From assembly GCA_030145005.1 (NCBI GenBank), contig JAQYWJ010000153.1:1-5399 (forward strand): DNA of 5,399 nucleotides. The letters are read 5' to 3'. Shown one piece after another: positions 1-5,399 of the stretch (position 1 is the first letter of the stretch; the number at the start of each line of letters is the position of its first letter). Position numbers and translations under genes: made by a program. The DNA is from Desulfobacter sp. Lineage in GTDB: Bacteria > Desulfobacterota > Desulfobacteria > Desulfobacterales > Desulfobacteraceae. Below the pieces are notes generated by a model. That model saw nothing but the letters and a program-made list of their open reading frames with translations, was not told the DNA's origin and searched no databases.

Positions 1-19
1 GGGGCCATATTTTAGGTTC

Positions 20-48
20 TTGATGATCTTTGTAGTTTCTGTTATATT
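20..48 (+). promoter_or_regulatory. Candidate sigma70-type promoter for the BCCT transporter
   Basis: A -35-like TTGATG (20-25, 4 of 6 consensus bases) and a -10-like TATATT (43-48, 5 of 6) are separated by 17 bases. The DNA is AT-rich and lies directly upstream of the transporter gene. Transcription would start near 55, giving a leader of about 45 bases that carries the GGGGGA ribosome binding site at 87-92. The call rests only on hexamer match and spacing. The window begins 19 bases upstream, so an activator site or an earlier promoter cannot be excluded. Confidence 0.4.
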
Positions 49-98
49 TTTTTTCAAAAAGAAGTTCCTGTCCTTGGATCAGTAATGGGGGAACCGAC

Positions 99-1580
99 AT
101 GTTTCGAAATTCTGTTTTCATGACCGCAATGGGGATGACCGCCGTGGTCGTCGTCTGGGGGATGGCGGACACTCCCAGCCTTGCCATGTTCGCCAAAGAC
201 ACCGGTTCCGTCCTGTTGAAAAGCCGCGGCTGGTTCGTGATGCTGACCGTGAGTTTTCTGCTTTTCTCCTGCTTCGGACTGGCGCTTTCGCGGTACGGGT
301 GCATTCGACTGGGCCGTGACGACGACCGTCCGGAGTTCGCCACGTTCACCTGGCTGAACATGATGTTTGCCGCCGGTATGGGCGTGGGTCTCCTGTTCTA
401 CGGCGTTGCCGAGCCCACCCTCCATTACGAATTCATCAGTAAATTCAACAAACCCAATGTTGCCATGGGACAGGCTCTCACCCTGACCATATTCCACTGG
501 GGGCTTCATGCATGGGCCATCTACGGTGTCGGGGGGCTGGTGATCGCCTATTTTGGTTTTCGCCTGGGACGCCCTAAGACCATATCCGCACCCATTTACA
601 CGGTATTCGGCAGGGGGCCGGTTGCCCGGGTGACCGGTTGGTGGGTGGATGTCATGGCTCTGTATGCCATCGCCATCGGCCTGTCGGGCTCCATTGCCAT
701 GGGGGTATTCCAGGTACAGAGCGGACTCACGAGGCTGTTGGGCATTCAGGATGCCGGCATGGCACTGTCGCTGGGCATCTTCGCCTGCCTGGTGGCCGCC
801 TATATTCTCCCGCTGCTGCGGGATCTGGGGGAGGGGATGGCTATGCTCTCCAACCTCGCCATGGCGGTGACCGTCGGTCTCATCGTGTACTTCCTGCTGT
901 TCGGCCCCACGGCCTTCCTCATGGGTACCGTCACCGAGACCCTCGGGAGGTACATCGGCAGTGTCATTCCCCAAGGCTTCGTTATCTTCACTTTCTGGGA
1001 GGACAACGTCCAGGAGTGGTTCACCGACTGGACACTCAATTACATGGTCTGGTGGCTGGCCTGGGCACCCTTCGTGGGGGTGTTCCTGGCACGGATTTCC
1101 AAGGGGCGGACTATCCGCGAGTATATCCTCGGGGTGCTGCTGGTGCCCACGGGGTTCTCCGTCCTGTGGTTCGGCGTGATGGGGGGGCTGGGTGCCTACC
1201 AGTCGTATCACGGCCACTATGACCATACTGTTGCATCGACAGACATCAACGCCGCCACATTCGCTCTGCTGGAAACCCTTCCCCTGCATCAGGTTACTAT
1301 CGTGGCCACAATTATTGCGGCTTTTCTTTTCATCGTCACCAGCGTGGTGAGCGCCGCCTTTGTCCTGGCCATGTTCACCGCCGGAGGCGACGAGAACCCG
1401 CCCACCCGCCTCAAGGTAGTCTGGGGGGTAATCCTGGGGGTGCTGGGGCTGGTGATGATCATCACCGACAGCGTCGATGCCGTTCGGGCCATCATCGCCC
1501 TCAGCGCCAACCCGTTCATCTTCATCATTATCCTCATGATGGTGTGCCTGTTCGTGGCCCTCAAGGCGGAAAAGGAGTGA
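99..1580 (+). CDS. BCCT-family (betaine/carnitine/choline) transporter
   Basis: Encodes a complete 493-residue inner-membrane secondary transporter of the betaine/choline/carnitine family, within the usual core length. About 12 hydrophobic segments are visible, the first near residues 6-28 and the last near 472-488; the long cytoplasmic tails of osmosensing members are absent. Family marks are the glycine-rich helix G93-M-G-V-G97 and the signature around W311-x3-Y315-x2-W318-W319-x2-W322 followed by PFVGVFLARISKGR. The aromatic box of BetP (W189, W194, Y197, W374) aligns with W134, W139, Y142 and W319, which supports a trimethylammonium substrate, probably glycine betaine. T414-S415 match the BetP Na2-site Thr-Ser, so sodium coupling is inferred. 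The next residues read VVS where many members have ADS. The ATG is chosen because GGGGGA lies 6 bases upstream and the N-terminus fits the family. Base composition is richer in GC than the trp genes. Exact substrate is uncertain; choline or carnitine remain possible. Confidence 0.93.
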   Translation: MFRNSVFMTAMGMTAVVVVWGMADTPSLAMFAKDTGSVLLKSRGWFVMLTVSFLLFSCFGLALSRYGCIRLGRDDDRPEFATFTWLNMMFAAGMGVGLLFYGVAEPTLHYEFISKFNKPNVAMGQALTLTIFHWGLHAWAIYGVGGLVIAYFGFRLGRPKTISAPIYTVFGRGPVARVTGWWVDVMALYAIAIGLSGSIAMGVFQVQSGLTRLLGIQDAGMALSLGIFACLVAAYILPLLRDLGEGMAMLSNLAMAVTVGLIVYFLLFGPTAFLMGTVTETLGRYIGSVIPQGFVIFTFWEDNVQEWFTDWTLNYMVWWLAWAPFVGVFLARISKGRTIREYILGVLLVPTGFSVLWFGVMGGLGAYQSYHGHYDHTVASTDINAATFALLETLPLHQVTIVATIIAAFLFIVTSVVSAAFVLAMFTAGGDENPPTRLKVVWGVILGVLGLVMIITDSVDAVRAIIALSANPFIFIIILMMVCLFVALKAEKE

Positions 1581-1584
1581 TCTT

Positions 1585-1692
1585 ATGGAACACCCCGTTA
1601 TCGATACAATATTGAACTTCCTTATTTTCGGATTCGTGGGACTGATGCTTGTGTTTTATACAAAGACGCCCCCACCCGGAAACGATAAGTGA
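1585..1692 (+). CDS. 35-residue single-span membrane miniprotein, probable transporter accessory subunit
   Basis: This small ORF starts 4 bases after the BCCT stop codon. A strong ribosome binding site, AAGGAG (1572-1577), lies inside the last transporter codons, 7 bases before the ATG, so translation is probably coupled to the transporter. The product begins MEHPVIDTIL, has one hydrophobic helix at about residues 8-25 (ILNFLIFGFVGLMLVFY) and ends in a short polar tail with TPPPGNDK. I recognise no named family. Small single-span proteins encoded beside secondary transporters are known, for example MetS with the methionine carrier MetP in Corynebacterium glutamicum, and by analogy this could stabilise or modulate the BCCT protein. 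That role is inference. The SD sequence, spacing and membrane-helix composition make a chance ORF unlikely, but with 35 codons conservation would be the deciding test. Confidence 0.68.
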   Translation: MEHPVIDTILNFLIFGFVGLMLVFYTKTPPPGNDK

Positions 1693-1747
1693 GTCTGTAA
1701 TCGAAGTACCCGAAGAAGAGATTTGAACCCTGGAAAGACCCGGGTTC

Positions 1748-1785
1748 ACCGGGCGTATGCAGTATTCGACTCGATCCGGTTTTTT
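1748..1785 (+). terminator. Candidate Rho-independent terminator after the transporter unit
   Basis: ACCGGGCG (1748-1755) can pair with CGATCCGGT (1772-1780) as an 8-bp stem with one G-T pair and a bulged A at 1774. The loop is 16 bases, and the stem runs straight into six Ts (1780-1785). It lies 55 bases after the stop of the miniprotein gene. A second dyad, GAACCC/GGGTTC (1725-1730 with 1742-1747), lies immediately before it. The large loop and the bulge make the terminator moderate rather than strong. Confidence 0.45.
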
Positions 1786-1859
1786 ACATGCTCTCCATGG
1801 TAATTCTAACCCTTCTGTATCACTATCAAAATTCGTCATTTACTTGATTATCACGGAAA

Positions 1860-1924
1860 AGAGAATACGGGGTTTCACTCGTCCCGTAGACACCTCGAAT
1901 CCTTGGATCCTTTGGAAATTCTCT
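1860..1924. repeat. Nested inverted repeat in the intergenic region
   Basis: AGAGAAT (1860-1866) is complementary to ATTCTCT (1918-1924). Directly inside the left arm, ACGGG (1867-1871) is complementary to CCCGT (1883-1887), with an 11-base loop. A further short dyad, ATCC-TT-GGAT, lies near 1899-1908. The result is an outer stem enclosing two inner hairpins, like a small multibranched RNA on either strand. I see no tRNA features such as a proper T-arm and D-arm, and it matches no RNA family I know. It could be an untranslated-region structure or chance pairing in AT-rich DNA. Confidence 0.25.
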
Positions 1925-2079
1925 GAAAAATAATAGATTTGGATTATATACCAGATGTTGTAGTTGAGTAATTTCAGTTGAGTCGGGTGACATGATACAA
2001 AATTATCGTTGTTTCCTTGGCCCTTTTGCACCGTTTTCCTTTTTTTTAGTACCGACCGATTTTGGCTTCAAGGTGGCTA

Positions 2080-2202
2080 ATGAAATCATTGAAAAAATGT
2101 CTGCTGCCTGCACTTAACCCTCTGCGTAATATGCTGTGGATGACCCGGGGCCACTACTCGTGCCATACCGGCACTTATTGCAAATCATACTTGTATTGTT
2201 AA
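2080..2202 (+). CDS. Doubtful 40-codon small ORF
   Basis: An ATG at 2080 is preceded by AAGG (2070-2073) at 6 bases. The frame runs 40 codons to a TAA just before the gntR promoter. The product would start MKSLKKCLLP, is basic at the N-terminus and holds four cysteines (residues 7, 28, 34, 40) and one tryptophan (residue 20). No family is recognised. It ends 6 bases before the -35 hexamer at 2209, so it would not be on the gntR transcript. The hairpin GTGCC-ATACC-GGCAC (2160-2174) lies inside it. Chance occurrence in intergenic DNA is at least as likely as a real gene. Confidence 0.18.
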   Translation: MKSLKKCLLPALNPLRNMLWMTRGHYSCHTGTYCKSYLYC

Positions 2203-2208
2203 AATGTC

Positions 2209-2238
2209 TTGACAACTTGACATATTGTCAATTATGAT
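2209..2238 (+). promoter_or_regulatory. Strong candidate sigma70 promoter for gntR-trpBA
   Basis: A perfect -35 TTGACA (2209-2214) and a good -10 TATGAT (2233-2238, 5 of 6) are 18 bases apart, with transcription expected near 2245. The predicted leader to the regulator gene is about 30 to 80 bases, depending on which start codon is used. The spacer contains a second TTGACA (2217-2222) that forms half of a palindrome, so polymerase and a repressor would compete for this site. Confidence 0.6.
2217..2231. promoter_or_regulatory. Perfect palindromic operator candidate in the gntR promoter spacer
   Basis: TTGACATATTGTCAA is a perfect inverted repeat with 6-base arms and a 3-base centre. It sits wholly between the -35 and -10 elements of the only clear promoter upstream of the regulator. 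GntR-family proteins bind as dimers to short palindromes and commonly repress their own promoter, so this is the natural candidate for the binding site of the regulator encoded just downstream. A third half-site, TTGACA, is the -35 hexamer itself (2209-2214), 8 bases upstream in direct orientation. The assignment to this regulator is inferred from position. Confidence 0.5.
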
Positions 2239-2323
2239 TTCGGTATTATTAATTAAGCAGCCCGCCGGATAACGGGTGAAATACAATTTCCGGATGGCTG
2301 CAAATTTAGAGATAAGACCGGCT

Positions 2324-3049
2324 ATGCTGAATCCTCACTCCCCCATACCCTTGTATCACCAGATTTCCGAACAGCTCCAGTCCCGTATCCGGGAGGGCGT
2401 TTACCCGCCCGGCCATATGATTCCGTCTGAAACGGAACTGGCAAAATCATATGGGGTAGGCCGCCCCACCGTGCGACAGGCCATGGATCTTCTGGTGCAA
2501 AGGGGCCTGATCCAAAGAAAGCGGGGGGCCGGAACCTTTGTGAAGGAACCTTCGCCGCAAATTGATTTGTTCTCCCTTGCCGGAACCTCCCAGGCATTTT
2601 CAACCAAGGGGGTTCCCACGCAAAAAAGAGTGATTGTGCCTTTGAGAAAAAAGACCGTTACAGGCGATGTGGAAAATCCGTTTCACGGCAAACCCGCCTT
2701 TGCCATGTCCCGTTTGACCGTAGCCCGGGATGAACCTGTATTGCTGGAAGATATTTTTCTGGACCCGGATCTGTTTGCGGGTATTGACGATATGGATCTT
2801 GGGGACAAATCCTTATCCCGGGTGGTGTCCGAACGGTTTTACCTCACACCTTCCGACGGCACCCAGCAGTTCCAGGTGGAACCCTTGAATGAACAACGAG
2901 CTTCCCTTTTGGGCATGTCGCAGTTAGATCCGATTCTGGTGGTCCGGCGGCTGTTAAATTTTCCCAAAGCGCCCGGCGCGATCTATTCGGCTCTGTTCTG
3001 CCGCACAGAACGGTTTGCCTTTACCCAGACCATTAAAAACCAGATATAA
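2324..3049 (+). CDS. GntR-family transcriptional regulator, HutC type with UTRA domain
   Basis: Encodes a 241-residue DNA-binding regulator. The winged helix-turn-helix covers about residues 7-74: it opens with PIPLYHQISEQL, has the helix-turn-helix at 35-63 (SETELAKSYGVGRPTVRQAM, then LLVQRGLI) and the wing RKRGAGTFV at 65-73. The rest, about 91-235, fits a UTRA effector domain, including the late RTERFAF segment. Such proteins are usually repressors released by a small ligand. The ATG at 2324 is preferred because GntR proteins normally begin just before the PLYxQI motif. In-frame alternatives are ATG 2294 and GTG 2276 (257 residues); none has a strong SD. The gene lies 48 bases before trpB on the same strand, behind a promoter holding a palindrome, so it most likely controls itself and trpBA. 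UTRA shares its fold with chorismate lyase, but the true ligand is unknown. Confidence 0.9.
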   Translation: MLNPHSPIPLYHQISEQLQSRIREGVYPPGHMIPSETELAKSYGVGRPTVRQAMDLLVQRGLIQRKRGAGTFVKEPSPQIDLFSLAGTSQAFSTKGVPTQKRVIVPLRKKTVTGDVENPFHGKPAFAMSRLTVARDEPVLLEDIFLDPDLFAGIDDMDLGDKSLSRVVSERFYLTPSDGTQQFQVEPLNEQRASLLGMSQLDPILVVRRLLNFPKAPGAIYSALFCRTERFAFTQTIKNQI

Positions 3050-3097
3050 ATTTATGACCCTACTCAAATTGCCAACCATTTTACGAAAGGCAGATAT

Positions 3098-4327
3098 ATG
3101 AAACACCGCGGATATTACGGCCCCTTTGGCGGGGCATTTTTACCTGAAATCCTTGTGGCCACCTTTGAGGAGTTGAATGCCCAGTTCAGGCAGGCCAAAG
3201 AAGACAAGCATTTCTGGGAAGAATATGAAACCCTGATGGCAACATATTCCTGCCGTCCCACGCCGTTGACCTATGCCGAGAACCTTACCCGGCACTTTGG
3301 CGGGGCAAAGATTTATATTAAACGGGAAGATCTTAACCATACAGGCGCCCATAAGGCCAATAACGTCATGGGGCAGGGGCTTTTAGTAAAAAGAATGGGT
3401 AAAAAACGGGTGATTGCCGAAACCGGTGCCGGCCAGCATGGGGTGGCCACGGCCACCATGGCGGCCAAGTTCGGATTTGACTGCACCATTTATATGGGTG
3501 AGGTGGATGTACTGCGCCAGCGGCCCAACGTGTTCTGGATGGAGCAGCTCGGCGCCACCGTGGTGCCGGTCACCGACGGCACCCGGATTCTCAAAGATGC
3601 CATCAACGAGGCGTTCAGAGACTGGGTCACCAACATGGACACCACCCACTATGTCTTGGGAACCGCTTGTGGACCCCATCCCTTCCCTGAAATGGTCTCC
3701 TGGTTCCAGTCCATCATTGGAAAAGAAGCCCGTGTCCAGATCATGAAGGCCGAAGGCCGGCTGCCGTCCAAGGTCTTTGCCTGTGTGGGTGGCGGCTCCA
3801 ATGCCATGGGGCTTTTCCAGGGTTTCATGGATGATCCGGTTGAACTTGTGGGCGTGGAGGCCGGGGGCAAAGGTATTGCGTCGGGCCGTCATGCATCCCG
3901 GCTTTGTTCCGAAGATGCCAGTTTCGGCATTGCCCAGGGCTATAAAACCTATTTTCTGCAGAACAGTGACGGCCAGATGAAAGAGACCCACTCCATCTCC
4001 GCAGGTCTGGACTATGTCGGTGTTTCCCCCATTCTCGCCAATATGCGGGATCAGGGAAAAGCCCGGTTTGAATATGCCACGGACACCGAGGTGGTGGATG
4101 CCCTGAAGCTGACCATGCGAATGGAAGGCATTATTCCGGCTCTGGAGTCTTGCCATGCCTTTGCAGGCGCCTTTAAGGAAGTTGCAAACATGTCAACGGA
4201 TGATATCATCATCATCAACCAGTCCGGCCGGGGGGATAAAGACATCTTCACCGTGGCCGATGCCATTGGCGACCCCAAATGGAAAGAATTTATCTGTTCC
4301 AAAGCTGGAGAATATAGAAATGACTGA
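3098..4327 (+). CDS. trpB: Tryptophan synthase beta subunit
   Basis: Encodes a 409-residue PLP enzyme that joins indole to L-serine to give L-tryptophan in the cytoplasmic alpha2-beta2 complex. It is TrpB1-like: the N-terminus has GPFGGAFLPE, followed by KREDLNHTGAHKANN with the PLP lysine K86 (Salmonella K87), ETGAGQHG with catalytic E108 (E109), GGGSNA at 231-236 holding the PLP phosphate, D305, E350 and SGRGDKD with S376 (S377). All key residues are therefore present. The region after D305 reads YVGVSPIL where most TrpB proteins have a P-x-VGP(E/Q/D)H type sequence. The C-terminus extends past the usual end by about 15 residues (DPKWKEF onwards). The ATG has AAAGG (3086-3090) 7 bases upstream. 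The gene follows gntR after 48 bases and overlaps trpA by 8 bases, so the subunits are translationally coupled. Isolation from trpE, D, C and F suggests either a split pathway or a second, specialised copy. Confidence 0.96.
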   Translation: MKHRGYYGPFGGAFLPEILVATFEELNAQFRQAKEDKHFWEEYETLMATYSCRPTPLTYAENLTRHFGGAKIYIKREDLNHTGAHKANNVMGQGLLVKRMGKKRVIAETGAGQHGVATATMAAKFGFDCTIYMGEVDVLRQRPNVFWMEQLGATVVPVTDGTRILKDAINEAFRDWVTNMDTTHYVLGTACGPHPFPEMVSWFQSIIGKEARVQIMKAEGRLPSKVFACVGGGSNAMGLFQGFMDDPVELVGVEAGGKGIASGRHASRLCSEDASFGIAQGYKTYFLQNSDGQMKETHSISAGLDYVGVSPILANMRDQGKARFEYATDTEVVDALKLTMRMEGIIPALESCHAFAGAFKEVANMSTDDIIIINQSGRGDKDIFTVADAIGDPKWKEFICSKAGEYRND

Positions 4328-5120
4328 AACAAAAAACCAGGCACCTGCCCCCGCCTTTCTGGAAACCTATATCCGGGAGCAGCGAAAGAAAAAAGATATT
4401 TTGTTGATGACCCATATTGTCATGGGCTACCCCTCCTTTGAGGCTTCTTTTGAAATTGTCCGGCAGATGGTGGACGCAGGCGTAGACTTAATGGAGTTGC
4501 AGATCCCGTTTTCAGAACCCATGGCAGATGGGCCGGTGATCCTCAAGGCCAACCAGGCCGCCCTTGACAGCGGTGCCACCGTGGAAAAATGTTTTGAATT
4601 TGCCCAAAAAGTGTCAGATTGCTTTGACATCCCGTTTCTATTCATGACCTATGGCAACATCCTTTATAAATACGGCATGGATGCCTTTGCCGCCCGGATG
4701 TCGGAAATCGGGGTAAAAGGCGCCATTGTCCCGGATTTTCCCCCGGAAGAGGCAAATGATTATCTGTCAGCCATGAACAAACATGATATGTCAGCAGTGT
4801 TCATCTTTTCTCCGGAAACCTCGGACCAGCGTATGAAGATGATCGACACCCACGCCACAGGCTTTATTTACTGCCTGGCGAGAAAAGGGGTGACCGGAAA
4901 AGATACACAGTTCTCATCGGACATGGGCAGTTACCTGGCAAGGTGCCGAAAGTCAACCCGGCTGCCCACGGCCGTGGGGTTCGGAGTAAAGGAAAAAGCA
5001 GACATTGATTTTCTTGTGGGCAAAGCCGACATTGCCGTGGTGGGCTCCCAAACCATCCGGGAGGTGGAGCAAAAAGGGGTGGATGCCACAGGTCCGTTTA
5101 TTCGCAGCCTGATAGAATAA
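4320..5120 (+). CDS. trpA: Tryptophan synthase alpha subunit
   Basis: Encodes a 266-residue TIM-barrel subunit that cleaves indole-3-glycerol phosphate to indole and glyceraldehyde 3-phosphate, passing indole to TrpB. The catalytic pair is E59 (Salmonella E49) in MELQIPFSEP and D70 (D60) in MADGP. The phosphate-site loops ARKGVTG, GFGV and VGSQTI are present at the expected places. The start at 4320 is chosen over a longer in-frame extension from 4155 because it matches the family N-terminus, has GGAG (4307-4310) 9 bases upstream and makes the typical short overlap with trpB (ATGACTGA). Unusual residues surround the active loop: LQIPFSEPMADG in place of the common LGIPFSDPLADG, and PDFPPEE in place of the usual ADxPxEE. 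These may mark a lineage-specific subfamily. The length is normal and nothing is truncated. No clear hairpin terminator follows. Confidence 0.95.
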   Translation: MTETKNQAPAPAFLETYIREQRKKKDILLMTHIVMGYPSFEASFEIVRQMVDAGVDLMELQIPFSEPMADGPVILKANQAALDSGATVEKCFEFAQKVSDCFDIPFLFMTYGNILYKYGMDAFAARMSEIGVKGAIVPDFPPEEANDYLSAMNKHDMSAVFIFSPETSDQRMKMIDTHATGFIYCLARKGVTGKDTQFSSDMGSYLARCRKSTRLPTAVGFGVKEKADIDFLVGKADIAVVGSQTIREVEQKGVDATGPFIRSLIE

Positions 5121-5187
5121 GGTTTTTACATTTCCATTTGGTTAAAATATTATTGCGCCTTGATTCCTGATCCGGTTTGGGGTTTTA

Positions 5188-5216
5188 TTGTACAAATTAG
5201 CCGTTTGATATATAAG
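5188..5216 (+). promoter_or_regulatory. Weak candidate promoter for mtnA
   Basis: TTGTAC (5188-5193) and TATAAG (5211-5216, 5 of 6 for a -10) are 17 bases apart in the AT-rich spacer between trpA and mtnA; transcription would start near 5223. The -35 match is poor. The 131-base gap and the absence of an obvious trpA terminator leave read-through from trpBA as an alternative. Confidence 0.3.
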
Positions 5217-5251
5217 AATTTGGAAAGCTAAAATCCTAAAGGAAATGCGCC

Positions 5252-5399
5252 ATGAATGTGGATGGAAAACAAATGCGGCCCATCTGGTTTGATAATGAGT
5301 CAAAAACCGTTAAGGTCATAGACCAGAGACGCCTGCCCCATGAACTGATTGTTCAAGACCTGACAACCAATGATCTGGTCATCCATGCCATCAAGGAGA
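5252..5399 (+). CDS. mtnA: S-methyl-5-thioribose-1-phosphate isomerase, N-terminal part
   Basis: Only the first 49 codons are in the window; the gene runs off the right edge. The segment RPIWFDNESKTVKVIDQRRL followed by PHELIVQDLTTNDLVIHAIKE closely fits the MtnA N-terminus, where the family typically has an IDQ-x-x-LP motif, a short strand, then a helix ending before MxVRGAP. The enzyme isomerises methylthioribose 1-phosphate to methylthioribulose 1-phosphate in methionine salvage from methylthioadenosine. The ATG at 5252 is chosen because AAAGGA (5238-5243) lies 8 bases upstream; a later ATG at 5273 lacks such a site. The related eIF2B-like family is an alternative but fits the IDQ-x-x-LP start less well. 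Its link to trpBA is positional only. Confidence 0.82.
   Translation, partial: MNVDGKQMRPIWFDNESKTVKVIDQRRLPHELIVQDLTTNDLVIHAIKE

Larger units (their letters stand above)
1693..2275. other. Long AT-rich intergenic region without a convincing gene
   Basis: About 580 bases separate the transporter unit from the gntR-trpBA unit. In order, I see a GAACCC/GGGTTC dyad (1725-1747), a terminator-like hairpin (1748-1785), a nested dyad (1860-1924), an 8-base direct repeat AGTTGAGT (1962-1969 and 1976-1983), a pyrimidine-rich tract (2034-2047), a weak 40-codon ORF (2080-2202) and the gntR promoter with its palindrome (2209-2238). No tRNA, insertion-sequence ends or recognisable pseudogene could be made out. 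Composition is clearly more AT-rich than either flanking gene. Confidence 0.6.

Noticed and set aside
54..1289. A 411-codon open frame on the minus strand opposite the BCCT gene
   Set aside because: It mirrors the GC-rich transporter gene, is full of Gly, His, Pro and Glu with no recognisable domain, and the + strand product is a clear family member.
1705..1780. A tRNA-like T-arm (GGGTTCAAATC) on the minus strand
   Set aside because: The T-arm look-alike pairs at only 4 of 5 positions, the acceptor stem has mismatches and no D-arm or anticodon arm can be drawn.
3054..3101. A 15-codon leader-peptide candidate whose TGA overlaps the trpB ATG
   Set aside because: It has no SD and no tryptophan codons, and no attenuator hairpins are visible; a short frame of this size is expected by chance.
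3383..4156. A 257-codon minus-strand frame opposite trpB
   Set aside because: It is a shadow of trpB, whose catalytic motifs are all intact on the + strand.
4155..4319. An N-terminal extension of TrpA beginning inside trpB
   Set aside because: The extra 55 residues have no TrpA similarity; the ATG at 4320 has its own SD and the usual short trpB-trpA overlap.
5121..5187. A terminator after trpA
   Set aside because: There are T-rich stretches but no GC-rich stem preceding them, so no Rho-independent terminator is claimed.
1..5399. CRISPR arrays, insertion sequences or phage attachment sites
   Set aside because: No regularly spaced repeats, transposase fragments or terminal inverted repeats with target duplications were found on reading the window.

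Overview
The window looks like chromosomal DNA from a Gram-negative anaerobe. The style of the proteins (a betaine-type BCCT carrier, a divergent TrpB/TrpA pair, an MtnA) resembles sulfate-reducing Desulfobacterota of the Desulfobacteraceae type. That is an impression from the protein sequences, not the result of a search. All supported genes lie on the + strand.

Left part (1-1790): a likely promoter (20-48) precedes a complete 493-residue BCCT-family transporter (99-1580). Its aromatic Trp-box is intact, pointing to a quaternary-ammonium substrate such as glycine betaine. Four bases after its stop codon is a 35-codon open reading frame (1585-1692) for a single-span membrane miniprotein, with a strong ribosome binding site that overlaps the end of the transporter gene. 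The two probably form a transporter/small-subunit operon. A hairpin followed by a T-run (1748-1785) would end it.

Middle (1693-2275): about 580 bases of AT-rich DNA with no convincing gene. It holds the candidate terminator, a 65-base nested dyad, a doubtful 40-codon ORF, and finally a strong-looking sigma70-type promoter (2209-2238). A perfect 15-bp palindrome, TTGACA-TAT-TGTCAA, sits in this promoter's spacer.

Right part (2276-5120): a GntR/HutC-type regulator with a UTRA ligand domain is followed after 48 bases by trpB. trpB overlaps trpA by 8 bases (ATGACTGA). All catalytic residues of both tryptophan synthase subunits are present, so the pair should make tryptophan from indole-3-glycerol phosphate and serine. 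No other trp gene is in view. The promoter/palindrome/gntR/trpBA layout suggests a stand-alone trpBA unit under an autoregulated GntR repressor, which is an unusual way to control tryptophan synthase.

Right edge (5121-5399): a short spacer with a weak promoter candidate, then the first 49 codons of mtnA (methylthioribose-1-phosphate isomerase, methionine salvage), cut by the window end.

The best leads are the BCCT-associated miniprotein and the GntR-controlled trpBA module with its palindromic operator.
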